Origin: Zobellia uliginosa
Lineage (GTDB): Bacteria; Bacteroidota; Bacteroidia; Flavobacteriales; Flavobacteriaceae
NCBI RefSeq assembly: GCF_900156625.1
Contig: NZ_FTOB01000004.1
Coordinates: forward strand, 844,672-908,671
Length of the DNA stretch: 64,000 nucleotides
Direction of reading: 5' to 3'
In this document: piece by piece, positions 1 to 9,970 of the stretch
Position numbering within the stretch: position 1 is the stretch's first letter
Layout of the letters: each line of letters begins with the position of its first letter
Notes under the pieces: model-generated
Database searches by the model: none
What the model saw: the letters and a program-made list of their open reading frames with translations, nothing else
What the model was told of the DNA's origin: nothing
Made by a program: the position numbers and the translations under genes

Positions 1-2047
1 GTTTGTAGAACAAGGGCTTCTTGGTAATAAGCCATTTTAGCTTTAATCCGATTTCGGTAAACTCAAACCCAGCCGCGGTAGCCGATGCGATGTTACTGTA
101 CTTTCCGTATAAATTACCGCTAAAACGCTTTGAAAATTTATGTGTTATACCCGCTTCGGCCCTAAATATTACGGTGTTGGGATCTTCTTCTACCTGCTGT
201 AGGCCCGTTGCCGCACTGATCATATACTGGGTGTTCTTGGCTATATCGCCCCGTAGATCGGCAAATACCTCTACCGCTTGGTATTTTTCGGGACTAAAAT
301 AAATGGTAGGCAATTGTTCCGCAAAAGAGAGGTACTGGTAGTTTAGCCCGACCTTAAGGGCGGGTTTGCGCATCACGTTATAGTACAGTGAGGTGAACAA
401 GAGGTTGCGGGTGTTATTGTCACTTTGTGTGGTGTGTATAGCTTGGGTATACCAGCCCAGGTTAAAGTTGGTACCCAGGTTGTAGTTGAGGCCCAGATGG
501 TTCATGATGATTTCACGTTCGATCAGATCGGCGTTAAAGTTTTGGATCTCGCGCTTATACCCCAGTTCAAGGTTTTGTAGCTTGAAAGGTTGTAATAAGA
601 GCTTTACATCGATTACGGGTTGGGTGTAGTCCTCCGAGCCAAAGCTGGACTTGTTCAGGCCTGCAATGGCCTTAAAAGTGGTTTTCGGGAGGAATTTGTA
701 ATCGAAACCGGCGGAAAGTACATGTGAACTTGCTTTGTTGTCGGTTATTGTATTTTCCGTAGTCCTGTAATTATAGGATAGGTTGGTGCTAAACTTGGTT
801 GATAAGGGAACGGTGGCCGTAGTATTGGTAGATATGGCAACGTTCTTACCATTGTCAAAAGTATAGGCCAAGTGTTCGTCTATGGTAGGGGTAAAGCTTA
901 CGTTTAACTTGTCGATAAAACCAATGGCATCTTTTTGGTCCTTGAAAATCTTTAAGGTTCCAAAGGCCGCTTGGTATGCGGGAACAATGCGGTCGGCAGC
1001 GAAAAGCGCATTGGCCTTCCCTAGGTTGCCATCAAAGGAAGCACTGTCATTTTTTAAAATGGCATCGTAATTGGCGACACTCTTTTTCGGTGAACCGGTG
1101 TAGAGGCCGTGCATGGCCTTGAGTGCGTATAACCAGTTCTTATCGGCATACTTGGTTTCCAAAGCCGCGATTTCGGTTTGGGCCAGATTGTATTTTCGGT
1201 TCCATATCAGGGCTTGAACATAGCGGTCGTAGGTCTTTTCCATTAAGGTTTCATCGCCCAATGTCTCGGCTTTTTCCTTTGCCGTTGTGGCAACTACCAA
1301 GGCCTGTTTGTCGTTCTCGCCTATATGCTCGGCAAGGGCAATGCCGTTAAGCGCCGTAATCGAGTCTTTTGATGAGGTGGCAAGGCGTTGGTAGGTGGCT
1401 TTGGCCTGATCCACTTCCTTGGTGATCAAATAGAGGTTGGCCAAATTGAGCAAAGCGTCTTTGTCTTCGGGAAAATCGATAAAAATTTCCTTTAATAGGC
1501 TTTCTCCCTTCTTGTAGTTTTGAGCGTTGACATAGGCATTGGCATACCCTAAACGCATATATTTTCGCGACGTTTTAGCACTGGGGTTACCAGGCTGTAT
1601 CACTAGGGCCTTTTCTACCCATTCCAGGGCTTCTTTATATTTCTTTAGGTTACTCAGCGTATTGGCATACCCTAGTACGGCCCCAAAATTTTCTGGGTAC
1701 GCTTTTACGAGTTCGGCATAAAGGGGTTCGGCCTTTTCGAATTTTTTATCCCAGAGAAATGATTCGTTGTAATTTATCTGTATTTCAAAATCACCGGGGT
1801 ATTCTTTTAAGAGGTCGGCGAACAGTTCTGTGGCCTTTTCGGGTTCGCCACTTAGGCCTACGGCACGACCATAACAGATCAATGCGGTTTTGTTCTTCGG
1901 GTCATCGGAAAGATAACCTTCAAAGAAAGTCTCTGCTTGCTCAAAACTGCCGTTTTCCAACAAGGTGAAACCCGGTTGAAGCGGATTTTGGGCCATTCCG
2001 TAAAAAGAAAGGAACAGGAATAAACAGAGCGTATTTAGTTTTAACAT
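1..2047 (-). CDS. TPR-repeat protein with C-terminal outer-membrane beta-barrel (BcsC/YaiO-like), 3' end off the window
   Basis: The ATG is at 2045-2047 on the minus strand. The frame stays open to base 2, giving 682 visible codons; the stop lies outside the window. The N-terminus is a short signal peptide (MLKLNTLCLFLF, cleavage probably near MAQ). Residues of about 25-320 are repeated TPR-type helical pairs with YAN, YGRA and NLANLY motifs. Roughly residues 400-682 alternate aromatic and polar residues as in a beta-barrel (LSYNYRTT, LNYNLGTNFNLGWY). TPR plus barrel is the layout of the polysaccharide export porins BcsC, PgaA and PelB; the barrel part resembles the YaiO family. It lies 253 bases downstream of a glycoside hydrolase on the same strand, so an exopolysaccharide export role is inferred from context. 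Substrate is unknown. Confidence 0.8.
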   Translation of the reverse strand, partial: MLKLNTLCLFLFLSFYGMAQNPLQPGFTLLENGSFEQAETFFEGYLSDDPKNKTALICYGRAVGLSGEPEKATELFADLLKEYPGDFEIQINYNESFLWDKKFEKAEPLYAELVKAYPENFGAVLGYANTLSNLKKYKEALEWVEKALVIQPGNPSAKTSRKYMRLGYANAYVNAQNYKKGESLLKEIFIDFPEDKDALLNLANLYLITKEVDQAKATYQRLATSSKDSITALNGIALAEHIGENDKQALVVATTAKEKAETLGDETLMEKTYDRYVQALIWNRKYNLAQTEIAALETKYADKNWLYALKAMHGLYTGSPKKSVANYDAILKNDSASFDGNLGKANALFAADRIVPAYQAAFGTLKIFKDQKDAIGFIDKLNVSFTPTIDEHLAYTFDNGKNVAISTNTTATVPLSTKFSTNLSYNYRTTENTITDNKASSHVLSAGFDYKFLPKTTFKAIAGLNKSSFGSEDYTQPVIDVKLLLQPFKLQNLELGYKREIQNFNADLIEREIIMNHLGLNYNLGTNFNLGWYTQAIHTTQSDNNTRNLLFTSLYYNVMRKPALKVGLNYQYLSFAEQLPTIYFSPEKYQAVEVFADLRGDIAKNTQYMISAATGLQQVEEDPNTVIFRAEAGITHKFSKRFSGNLYGKYSNIASATAAGFEFTEIGLKLKWLITKKPLFYK

Positions 2048-2300
2048 TAAAGTAAGTTTTTTACCACAAGGGTATAACGGTTATAAATTTTATTTATTGG
2101 TGCTTTTATCATAAATGTTGCGATAGGTGTATTAAGTCGTTTGAAATGATAAAAGTGTCTCATTTTTAAGTGTTTAGTTAGTGTGTTTGCCGTCTTGTTC
2201 CTTTTGGGAAAACCTAATTTTGTTAGGTGGGAATCCTTAAAAAAAAGTCCATGGATCGCACGGGCGTTTACTCGAAAAGTAAAAGCGAAATAATGCTTCG

Positions 2301-3830
2301 TTATTCGAGCCTCGTGTTTATAAAGATGTCATACACCGGTTTTTTCCTTCCTTGTGAATCGAGTAGGCCAAAATGGCGTTGCTGTACTTTTCGCCAAGGC
2401 AGGCGGCCTACTACTGAAGTGGGAATGTTCTTGAAATCGTAGAGTGTCCATATCATATGCGATAGGTGTTCTGCTTCCACGACCTTCTGAATGGTTTCTA
2501 TATAGGCTTTTTGCTTTTCGTCTGAACCGGAAAACGCGTTCCAGATACCATCGTAGGAGGAGTATCCGTATTCTTGTAGCAACAGTGGTTTATCGGTGAC
2601 CTTGTTTTTTAGAATAGTAAAGGCAGCTTCAAATTCCGAAGCACCACGGTAATAGTGAAACGAGACGAGGTCAAGTTCGTCCTTAAGGTGAACGGCGGCT
2701 TCAGGACTTGCCCATCCTATGGTAATGGCCCGTTTAGGGTCTATTGAGCGAATACGTGCTACGGTCTGTTCCAACCAGGCCAGCACCCGCTCTTTGCCCC
2801 GCGATTCAAAATCAAGGTCGGGTTCGTTCTTGACGTCCCAGGCAATAATGGCCTTGTGGTCTTTTAGGGATTCTACCACCTGCTCCACATGACGGTTGGT
2901 CATCGTCCAATCGTTAATGCTATAATTCCCATAAAAATCAAAGAGGGTAGGCATGATGTCCAATCCGCTTTTTTCGGCTATATCAAGGGTCAGTTTTACT
3001 TTTTCTATTTTTTCTTGATCTACATGTTCTTTCCCGAAAGATTCATACGGAATGAAAATACGTAGACTATTGATGCCCATGTTGGCCATAAGCTTAAAGT
3101 CATGTTCAATGATTGAGATGTCGAATTTATCCCCGAACATATCCCACGGGGTATTTTGCGGATAGTAGTTAATTCCCTTAAAATGAAAATTTTTGAGATT
3201 TTGCACCCTCGAGACGGTCGGTTCTTCTGTCTTTGGCAAGGTGTTTTCCACCAAATGGCGAACCCTCCAAAAGCCATCTTCCAAAAGCAGCATTACCTTG
3301 TAATCGGACAGTAGTTTTCGTTTGGCTACCAAGGTTTCGTTATGGTAGACTTCTTCATAGGCCGATACGTTCTTATCGGTGAAGACCACAAGCTTACCGT
3401 CGGTACTGTAAAATTCCAATTTGGGGTGATGTTCAAGTGTAGTGGTCTGTAGGCTAACCTTATTTTTTAGGTTGAGCTCGGTAAATTTAAAAAGTTCGGT
3501 ACGCATACTATCGGTGTAGTAGTCGGCCACACCATAGGGAACGTTGTTGGCATAAGCGGCGTTACGCACCTGCCAGGCACTTAGGTAATCGCGTTCTATT
3601 TCGCCCAAGGTCTGTGTTTCCATAGGGCGACCTTCGTTTTGGGCGATTTCCCATTGCACTTTGGGTAGGTAGGAGGCCGATATTTCTTCGTGTAAGTGTA
3701 GCATCGATGTACGGTCGGCACCGGTGTTCAAATAAGACAATGCACTAGTGACCCCGAATAGGATGAGGGCGTTAAGGGCCAAAAATGTGACCAGTAGGAA
3801 AATACGATATAGGTTTCGGTTCATTTTCAT
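2301..3830 (-). CDS. Membrane-anchored clan-A glycoside hydrolase (GH5-like) with N-terminal NTF2-like domain
   Basis: The protein has 509 residues. One hydrophobic segment (about 7-34) anchors it with the bulk in the periplasm. Residues of about 70-200 look like an NTF2/SnoaL-type domain, and residues of about 210-505 form a TIM-barrel glycosidase. The acid/base candidate is E336 in WDVKNEPD; the nucleophile candidate is E420 in LLLQEYGYSS. Both sit at the ends of strands as in GH5 and other clan-A enzymes. The start overlaps the stop of the upstream lipoprotein gene in an ATGA (3827-3830), so the two are translationally coupled. By analogy with BcsZ and PslG, it probably trims or releases the polysaccharide made by this locus. 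A weak hairpin covers the stop region (2287-2308). The precise GH family and substrate cannot be assigned by eye. Confidence 0.82.
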   Translation of the reverse strand: MKMNRNLYRIFLLVTFLALNALILFGVTSALSYLNTGADRTSMLHLHEEISASYLPKVQWEIAQNEGRPMETQTLGEIERDYLSAWQVRNAAYANNVPYGVADYYTDSMRTELFKFTELNLKNKVSLQTTTLEHHPKLEFYSTDGKLVVFTDKNVSAYEEVYHNETLVAKRKLLSDYKVMLLLEDGFWRVRHLVENTLPKTEEPTVSRVQNLKNFHFKGINYYPQNTPWDMFGDKFDISIIEHDFKLMANMGINSLRIFIPYESFGKEHVDQEKIEKVKLTLDIAEKSGLDIMPTLFDFYGNYSINDWTMTNRHVEQVVESLKDHKAIIAWDVKNEPDLDFESRGKERVLAWLEQTVARIRSIDPKRAITIGWASPEAAVHLKDELDLVSFHYYRGASEFEAAFTILKNKVTDKPLLLQEYGYSSYDGIWNAFSGSDEKQKAYIETIQKVVEAEHLSHMIWTLYDFKNIPTSVVGRLPWRKVQQRHFGLLDSQGRKKPVYDIFINTRLE

Positions 3831-5056
3831 TGTAAGACTACTGATTTTGTTTTGGTTATACCCGCTGTTTTGATCAGCAATAGATAAGTGTCGTTCGGAT
3901 AGAAATCCCGAGATAGTTCAAATTGACCTTCGCCTTCCATCGATGAGGTTCTGAGTACGTCTAAAATGTTGCCCTTCTTGTCTTTAACGGTCAACGAAAT
4001 GGGCATGCCGTCAGGTACCAATTGGTTCATAAAACTTTTTAGCGGCCCCACGGAGACGCTTCTATGGTCTTCAGAGAATCCCAGGTTGTAATCGGTCACC
4101 GAAGCCTTGAAATCAACTTTTATGGGCTTGCTTTTGGCCGCACCCGTTACAAAGGCTTCTATAGACCATGAGGCTTGGTGTTCTGGGTGTAAAAGCTGCG
4201 CTTGGGCCGTGCCGTTTAGTGTGGTGCCCAAGGCTTTTAGTTTTACCCCTTGGTCATCGGTAATGATAAAGGTTACCATGGTACCATCGCTTACCCTATT
4301 TCCGTAAGCGTCCTTAAGAATACTAGTTTTAAAGGTGATGACTTGGTTGCCATCGGCGTATTCGTGGTTTCGCTCATAAGAAGTAGTGAAATCTATGGGG
4401 TTTGCAGGGTATACGATAGTGGTGAATTCTTTGGAGTCGGTTTCGTTGCAAGCTGCGGAAATCAGCATACGTCCCGATTTTGTCGGAGGCCGTACCTTTG
4501 ACCATGCCATGAGGTTCTTGGTGAATAATTCGCTTTCGGATTGACGATCTTGAAATTGGATTTTGCTAAAAACCGATGCACCATCGTTTAGCGGATTGTC
4601 ATAAATGTCGGTCGGAACCATAACGAACATGGCGTAATCCTTAGGGCCTGCAGTAAGGCTTCTTGGGCCTAAGTACGATTCTAAGAACGTGCCTTTTTTA
4701 GGGTTGATATGGATGTTGACCGTGCCGTTCATTTTTTCTTCGGAATCGGAGAACAACGACCAATAACAGGGCCCCGATTTTTCATGGAAGTTCTTGGGAA
4801 TATCGAATTGAAGGATGCCGTCGTTATAGGAAGGGCTAAGGACGGTGGTGCCAATGGCATTTCTGATCGTTAGAATAGCATTTGATTTCCCGGAAGCTTT
4901 AAAGTCTAGCGAGAAGGCTTCCCCCGCAGTAAAAATTTGTTTTTCGGTGAGCAGCTCAAAGCTGGCATTCGACTTTTCTTTTTTTTCGGGATGTTTGGAA
5001 CATCCGAAGAAAAGCATCGAAATAAGAACGCAGATATGTAGAAGATGCCTTGTCAT
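3827..5056 (-). CDS. Lipoprotein with invasin-type Ig-like domain, exopolysaccharide locus
   Basis: The 409-residue protein starts with a lipoprotein signal (MTRHLLHICVLISMLFFGCS), with lipidated Cys at 19. Basic residues follow the Cys (SKHPEKKEK), unlike the acidic surface-export signal of flavobacterial lipoproteins, so a periplasm-facing position is likely. The rest is beta-rich. Residues of about 225-320 resemble a Big_1/invasin Ig domain (DAYGNRVSDGTMVTF). No catalytic motif is visible. The gene overlaps both neighbours by 4 bases (ATGA at 5053-5056 and 3827-3830), a tight operon with the GT-C-like protein upstream and the hydrolase downstream. A scaffold or polymer-guiding role between membrane machinery and outer-membrane porin is inferred only from position, comparable in place to PelC or PgaB accessory proteins. 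Confidence 0.7.
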   Translation of the reverse strand: MTRHLLHICVLISMLFFGCSKHPEKKEKSNASFELLTEKQIFTAGEAFSLDFKASGKSNAILTIRNAIGTTVLSPSYNDGILQFDIPKNFHEKSGPCYWSLFSDSEEKMNGTVNIHINPKKGTFLESYLGPRSLTAGPKDYAMFVMVPTDIYDNPLNDGASVFSKIQFQDRQSESELFTKNLMAWSKVRPPTKSGRMLISAACNETDSKEFTTIVYPANPIDFTTSYERNHEYADGNQVITFKTSILKDAYGNRVSDGTMVTFIITDDQGVKLKALGTTLNGTAQAQLLHPEHQASWSIEAFVTGAAKSKPIKVDFKASVTDYNLGFSEDHRSVSVGPLKSFMNQLVPDGMPISLTVKDKKGNILDVLRTSSMEGEGQFELSRDFYPNDTYLLLIKTAGITKTKSVVLQ

Positions 5057-8000
5057 TTCGGATTGCCTATATAACTGTTCAATTCAAATTTTAAGAACTC
5101 AAATCCGTCTCCCGAATAGGGTTGCAGTTGGTCTTGACCATGGGATATGTTCCTGTCGGGAAATACTTTTTTTCCGATGTCGGAATTGGGGCTGCCGTTT
5201 ACGAAGCAATTTTCAAGACTGCTGTTTATGATTTTAATATCCGATAAACGGGCTACTTTGTATTCGAAGAAGCGTTTCCTTTGAATGCGCACCCCGTCGG
5301 TCAAGAATTTATGTTCGACCCAAATGAGCTCTTGGTCGGTATCGTAGTATGAAATTAAAAGCTGGGGAATGGTCACTTCCTGAATGCCCGAATTAAAAAG
5401 GGTGCCACTTATTTTATCATCTTCAAAAATCAGTTCTTGCAAGCTTACTTGTTTGTATAGATCGGTGTTGGCCACATTTCCCGCGCATTGCAGGTTGAAC
5501 TTTGTGGGTTGCTCATCGAAGGTCATTGGGGTAAACTGGTCTGGATCAAAAGTAGGGGGCAAGGTGTCTTTGGTAGATGACCAGGCAATACCTTCAAAGT
5601 CTATTCTAAAGGTAGTGGTCTCCTTGGGCATCAATTTATGCTTGGCTACATCTTTCGCGTTATAGGTGGCCAGTTCTTTGTTCTGGTCATTATAGAGTGT
5701 GCCCTTAATTACCACATCCGCTGGAACATGGTCTACATTTTGAAGCTCCCCGATAATGCTGTAACTCCCTTGGTATTGTACAAGCCGGGCCTTTAGCACC
5801 TCAAGAACAGGTTGTTTTAGAACGTCTTCATGATGGGTCTGCTGGGTGGTGATCTTTCGTCGACCGTGATTGAAAAAAGTGGTGTTGTTCGAAGTGAACA
5901 ATTGGTCGGGCGGTAGGTCGTTGTCTAGGGACGAAGGCTCGATATACCATTTCCCCTTCTTTTTGATAAGGCTGTGGTAGTAGTCTTTGTGAATGCTCTC
6001 AAGGGGGGTGATCCATCTGGTGGCCGCCTTTACCCGGGCACTGGTGTCATTTTGCCGTAAAAATTCGATGCCTAAAGAATCGAGCTTGGCGTAGGAACTG
6101 AGAATACCATCGGTGACGGAAACCTCAAGCATATACTGGGCAATGGTTTTGTCGCTATCGGGATTCAAAAATGAATAGGCCTTGTTGAATTCCTTGAAGT
6201 CAAGAGCGTCATAGTAGGCTTCGACTACGTTCGAGGGGGCTATCTGATCTACGTTTTTGATATAGAAAATATAAGTGCCATAGCCTAATATGATCAATAG
6301 TATAAAGGCCCAGATATGATTGATGATAATCAATCGTTTTGGGAAGTTGTTATGGTCTATGGCGTATTTTACGAACTCGCCCTGTGGTAGGGGCTTTAGT
6401 TTTAATGCCCTGACCCATATCCACTGAATATTTATGACAAAGGCCAGTAAGACCGTAAGAATGGGAATGATGCCCCACATGAGCTTTAGGGCCACATGTA
6501 CGTCTTCTTTAGGCATAATGGTGGGGAATGGCGGTACGTTCAGTTTTTCCCAAACCATAATACCGTTTTCCAATTGCTGTAGGCGTTGCCATCCGCAAAA
6601 GTAGAGAATGGGGTCGTAGAATTTGTCGTTTGAGAATATGTATTTCAGATTGTATTTTTCGGGTACGGTCAAGAATTGCTGTAAAGAGCCGATGCCCTCA
6701 ACTCCCCTAAATTTTGAATTTTCAAGGCGTTCAATGGCCCTGGTCGTCAGTTCGGGCAACCGACGTGCGGAGTGGTAATTGCCATCTACCGTCATGGCTT
6801 GGGTCTGCGCCGAAAGCCATGCCATTTGATCGCCGAAGCCCAAAGGTAGGTAGCGCCAGTGGTCGTGCGAATCTTGGCTTAAAAAATTGACAATGGGCTG
6901 CATCTTTATTTTCTGCGGTTGAGATGGCCTAAAATAGCCTAGGCTCATGGTAAAGATGACCATGAAAAGCATACCGCCTACAATAAGACCTCCCAAAATA
7001 CGATGGTAAACACGGCCCCAATTTTCCTGAATACGCTCTTTTAGGTCACCTTCTACCATCCGGTAGGCGAACTCGCCAAAAAGCGGTAGTGCCATAATGG
7101 TAGCCCAGAGCGTAAAGCGGTCCAAGGTTAATATGTTAAAAGCCGTTTCGCCGAGCAGCTTCAGGGGCAGGGGGGTGGTGCCTCCGGTTCCCAAAAGGGT
7201 CAGCATTGAGAACGATAAACCGAAAAAGATATAGCGTCGGCTATAATAACGGTAAAAAAGAAAGGGTAGGATAAACGTTAGAATCCCCCATGGAATAACG
7301 AAGAATACGAGTCCCGATGAGGTTACCTCAAGAAAATTGTCCCTTGAGCCATGCGGAATGGGGACTTGGGTAATGGGGTTTTTCTTTGAATTGATCCAGT
7401 AGGGCAGAATACAGGTAACGATAAGGAACAAAGAGGAAAAACCGAAAATAACGATACGCCAGAACAGCTTTTTAAATTGTTTGAAAAAGACCCCGAAACG
7501 TACTTCCGTAAAACTGTTCACCTGGTCTCTGGCCGAGTCCATCACCGCCATTCCCAGTAAGGGAAAGATAAAGAAAATCATACCGAAAATGGGCGTCACA
7601 TGATGTGAGGTTACTGTTACGGCAATCAATGAAAGACTGGTAGCCAGGTATCTTGATTTTCCGGTTTTTACCCAGAGGTATATTTCGGGCAGGGAATGTA
7701 AAAGTACCGATAGTCCTATGATACTGGGCAATTGCCCGAAAATATGAAGGGTTTCTACAAAAGTGGAAGAAAAGACGGCCAACAGGGCGGTATACCCGGC
7801 TATTTTCCGGTCTCCGGTCATTAATAGACCAAAACGATAGGCCCCCGTTATAAACAGGACAATGCCGATTATCGCCACGCTGAACATTCCAAACTTGAGT
7901 CCTCCTATATGGGAGAGAATGCCGATGGATTGATGTACCAATGGGGGATAGGCCTGCACGGTAAATCCAGTGTACCATCGATAGTCCCACGGCTCAAACC

Positions 8001-8139
8001 AACTATTGGCATAATGGTCCGCAAAAAACAGATGGATCAGGGCATCATAAGTTGTCTCAAGAGTGAAGAAAATGCTAGACCCGTGAAAGGCAATACCTAT
8101 GACCAGTGCTAAGATCAATAATACATTGGTACGTTGCAT
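5053..8139 (-). CDS. Large polytopic membrane protein, GT-C-like (family annotated as '6-pyruvoyl-tetrahydropterin synthase related')
   Basis: The 1028-residue protein has many membrane helices in residues 1-430. The first periplasmic loop contains acidic and His residues (LETTYDALIHLFFADHY, D32, H36) as in GT-C glycosyltransferases that use polyprenyl-phosphate sugars. The N-terminal half matches the Pfam family misleadingly called PTPS_related. A soluble part follows, then helices near residues 540-560 and 600-620. From about residue 630 an NTF2-like domain appears (VVEAYYDALDFKEFNKAYSF), and the last 250 residues are beta-rich. This is the first gene of the leftward operon, with a 559-base divergent region in front. 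I infer that it adds or polymerises sugars on the periplasmic side, possibly with a donor made by the receiver-GT2 protein at 11314. Activity is not demonstrated. Confidence 0.72.
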   Translation of the reverse strand: MQRTNVLLILALVIGIAFHGSSIFFTLETTYDALIHLFFADHYANSWFEPWDYRWYTGFTVQAYPPLVHQSIGILSHIGGLKFGMFSVAIIGIVLFITGAYRFGLLMTGDRKIAGYTALLAVFSSTFVETLHIFGQLPSIIGLSVLLHSLPEIYLWVKTGKSRYLATSLSLIAVTVTSHHVTPIFGMIFFIFPLLGMAVMDSARDQVNSFTEVRFGVFFKQFKKLFWRIVIFGFSSLFLIVTCILPYWINSKKNPITQVPIPHGSRDNFLEVTSSGLVFFVIPWGILTFILPFLFYRYYSRRYIFFGLSFSMLTLLGTGGTTPLPLKLLGETAFNILTLDRFTLWATIMALPLFGEFAYRMVEGDLKERIQENWGRVYHRILGGLIVGGMLFMVIFTMSLGYFRPSQPQKIKMQPIVNFLSQDSHDHWRYLPLGFGDQMAWLSAQTQAMTVDGNYHSARRLPELTTRAIERLENSKFRGVEGIGSLQQFLTVPEKYNLKYIFSNDKFYDPILYFCGWQRLQQLENGIMVWEKLNVPPFPTIMPKEDVHVALKLMWGIIPILTVLLAFVINIQWIWVRALKLKPLPQGEFVKYAIDHNNFPKRLIIINHIWAFILLIILGYGTYIFYIKNVDQIAPSNVVEAYYDALDFKEFNKAYSFLNPDSDKTIAQYMLEVSVTDGILSSYAKLDSLGIEFLRQNDTSARVKAATRWITPLESIHKDYYHSLIKKKGKWYIEPSSLDNDLPPDQLFTSNNTTFFNHGRRKITTQQTHHEDVLKQPVLEVLKARLVQYQGSYSIIGELQNVDHVPADVVIKGTLYNDQNKELATYNAKDVAKHKLMPKETTTFRIDFEGIAWSSTKDTLPPTFDPDQFTPMTFDEQPTKFNLQCAGNVANTDLYKQVSLQELIFEDDKISGTLFNSGIQEVTIPQLLISYYDTDQELIWVEHKFLTDGVRIQRKRFFEYKVARLSDIKIINSSLENCFVNGSPNSDIGKKVFPDRNISHGQDQLQPYSGDGFEFLKFELNSYIGNPK

Positions 8140-8698
8140 TGAGGTTATTTGTCAGAAAATATAACATTGTAAAGGTATTAATATTGTATTTCATCGATGG
8201 TATTGCTTATCTATGGCAATACGCCATTCGTCTACAGTTAAGTGTAAATCAGCAATTTCGAGTCTGAAAAGGCGCTGATGGGAGGGTAAATTTGTCAATG
8301 CGTACTAGCAAACGGCCTGTCAGAATCCAACGATGTAAAGTAGGTGAGTTTTAGATGATGGTCGTGAAGCGTTTCTTCCATAACATTGGAGGAAGATGTG
8401 GAATAGACGCCCTAAGACGCGGTGAAAGCATGGAGGAGAGGGCAAATCAAGAAATGTTTTATTGATTTTGTCTATGAAACGCAAAATAATTCTATGAAAT
8501 GCTACATTTTGTCGATTATAAGTTAAATCTTACAATATTTCTACGAAATGACGTTTACGTACTATGCTTAGATTAACCGAAATAGGGCTATCTAATTATT
8601 TGAAAAACAGAGTGTTCATCTGACGTAAAAGAAATCGGTCATGTGGAAAAGTAGAAATATAAGGGGTAAGACCTAGTATACAACCTAATAATAGAATC
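8140..8698. promoter_or_regulatory. Divergent control region of the exopolysaccharide locus with spaced direct repeats
   Basis: There is no gene in these 559 bases, which separate the leftward GT-C operon from the rightward flippase operon. Three near-identical 11-mers lie on the plus strand: TCTATGAAACG at 8471-8481, TCTATGAAATG at 8491-8501 and TCTACGAAATG at 8540-8550. The first two start exactly 20 bases apart, about two helical turns, as expected for a protein binding one DNA face. An exact -7 motif TAAATTTG is at 8287-8294, but I see no TTG at the proper distance. The start sites of both operons are unassigned. Confidence 0.5.
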
Positions 8699-9967
8699 AT
8701 GACCGCCATCAAATTAATGTTGAAGAAAGTGTCCCAAGAACAGTTGTTCATGGGGAGCGTACTTTTGGTAAACGGTGGCAACTACCTATACAATTTATTA
8801 TTGGGGCGCCTATTGGGCCCTGCCGCTTTTTCGGAAGCAGCACTTTTGGTAACCTTATTATTGGTCTTGTCCTTTATGGGAATGACCTTTCAGCTGGCTA
8901 CCGCAAAATTTGCGGTTATTTTTTCGGGCCGTGAATGGGATGTGTTCAAAAACATCAGTTACCGTCAGGCTAGTATAGTAGGTCTGGTCATAGGAATTCT
9001 CATTCTTGCTTTTTCAAAACAACTGCAATCGCTTTTCAATACCAATAGCCATTGGATGTTTGTCATCTTCGGCCTAGGTATACCTATTTACTTTTTTATG
9101 AGTGTTAATAGGGGGGCTTATCAAGGTAGACAAGAGTTTGCCAAATTGTCCATCACCTATCAGACCGAAATGTGGAGCCGATTGCTATTAACCATGATCT
9201 TGCTCTTTTGGTTAGATATTGAGCCTGGAACATTGGTAGCCTTGGGTATCTTTTTGTCTTTTCTGTTCGGGCTTTTTCCTTCCGATAGTACGTCCATATC
9301 CTTTAAGGAATCTAGAAAGTTGAGTCCAGATAATGCAAAGCGGGTCTCACAGTTTATCTGGTTGACCGCTTGTTACGAGTTTACCCAGATCATAATAAAC
9401 AATAGTGACGTATTGTTGGTGAAGCATTACTTCGAACCTGTGGAGGCGGGGCTATATGCTTCATTGGCCCTAATAGGTAGGGTAGTGTATTTTGTGGCAT
9501 GGATGTTCGTGATGTTACTGTTGCCCGTAGTGGTACAAAAACAAAAAGATGGACAACCAACGGCCCCGATTTTATTTAAATATGTATCGTATATAGGACT
9601 GTTGTCGGCCGGTATCGTGGTGGTCTGTTACTTTTTTCCGGAATTGATCATAACCCTTATGTTCGGGGATTCCTATATCGCTATGTCTAGCTTGTTATGG
9701 CAGTACGCCCTGGCCACATCACTGTTTGCCATATCGAATATTTTCGCCTATTACTTTTTGTCCCTAGACCACTATGTACCCGTAATCCTTTCAGGGGTAT
9801 TGGGGCTTTCACAGATTTTATTGGTAGTGCTTTATCATGAGAGTCTTGATCGTGTGGTACATATGCAGCTTATTGCCATGTCGGTACTATTGTTGGTTCA
9901 GTTGCTGTATTTCGCCCATAAGGAATTAGGCCGAAACGGCACACCCGAAAAAGCTAGGGAAAAATAA
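8699..9967 (+). CDS. Wzx/MATE-like polysaccharide flippase
   Basis: The 422-residue protein has about 11-12 hydrophobic segments covering nearly its whole length. The N-terminus (GNYLYNLLLGRLLGPAAFSE) is the typical opening of polysaccharide biosynthesis (Wzx/PST) exporters, where an Asn/Tyr-rich helix leads into G-R-x-LGP. Such proteins flip lipid-linked oligosaccharides across the inner membrane. The gene heads a rightward cluster with GT4 and receiver-GT2 genes, and no Wzy-type polymerase is visible beside it. PelG is a relative in the same superfamily, but this protein is shorter, and the adjacent GT4 lacks the PelF N-terminal domain. The ATG at 8699 gives the full first helix; a later ATG at 8717 is also possible. 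No clear Shine-Dalgarno precedes it, normal in Bacteroidota. Confidence 0.82.
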   Translation: MTAIKLMLKKVSQEQLFMGSVLLVNGGNYLYNLLLGRLLGPAAFSEAALLVTLLLVLSFMGMTFQLATAKFAVIFSGREWDVFKNISYRQASIVGLVIGILILAFSKQLQSLFNTNSHWMFVIFGLGIPIYFFMSVNRGAYQGRQEFAKLSITYQTEMWSRLLLTMILLFWLDIEPGTLVALGIFLSFLFGLFPSDSTSISFKESRKLSPDNAKRVSQFIWLTACYEFTQIIINNSDVLLVKHYFEPVEAGLYASLALIGRVVYFVAWMFVMLLLPVVVQKQKDGQPTAPILFKYVSYIGLLSAGIVVVCYFFPELIITLMFGDSYIAMSSLLWQYALATSLFAISNIFAYYFLSLDHYVPVILSGVLGLSQILLVVLYHESLDRVVHMQLIAMSVLLLVQLLYFAHKELGRNGTPEKAREK

Positions 9968-9970
9968 ATT

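Noticed and set aside
5053..8139. 6-pyruvoyl-tetrahydropterin synthase
   Set aside because: The Pfam name of this membrane family is misleading. There is no PTPS fold; the protein is polytopic and GT-C-like.
8596..8781. Minus-strand frame over the flippase start
   Set aside because: It overlaps the N-terminal helix of the flippase and has no motif.
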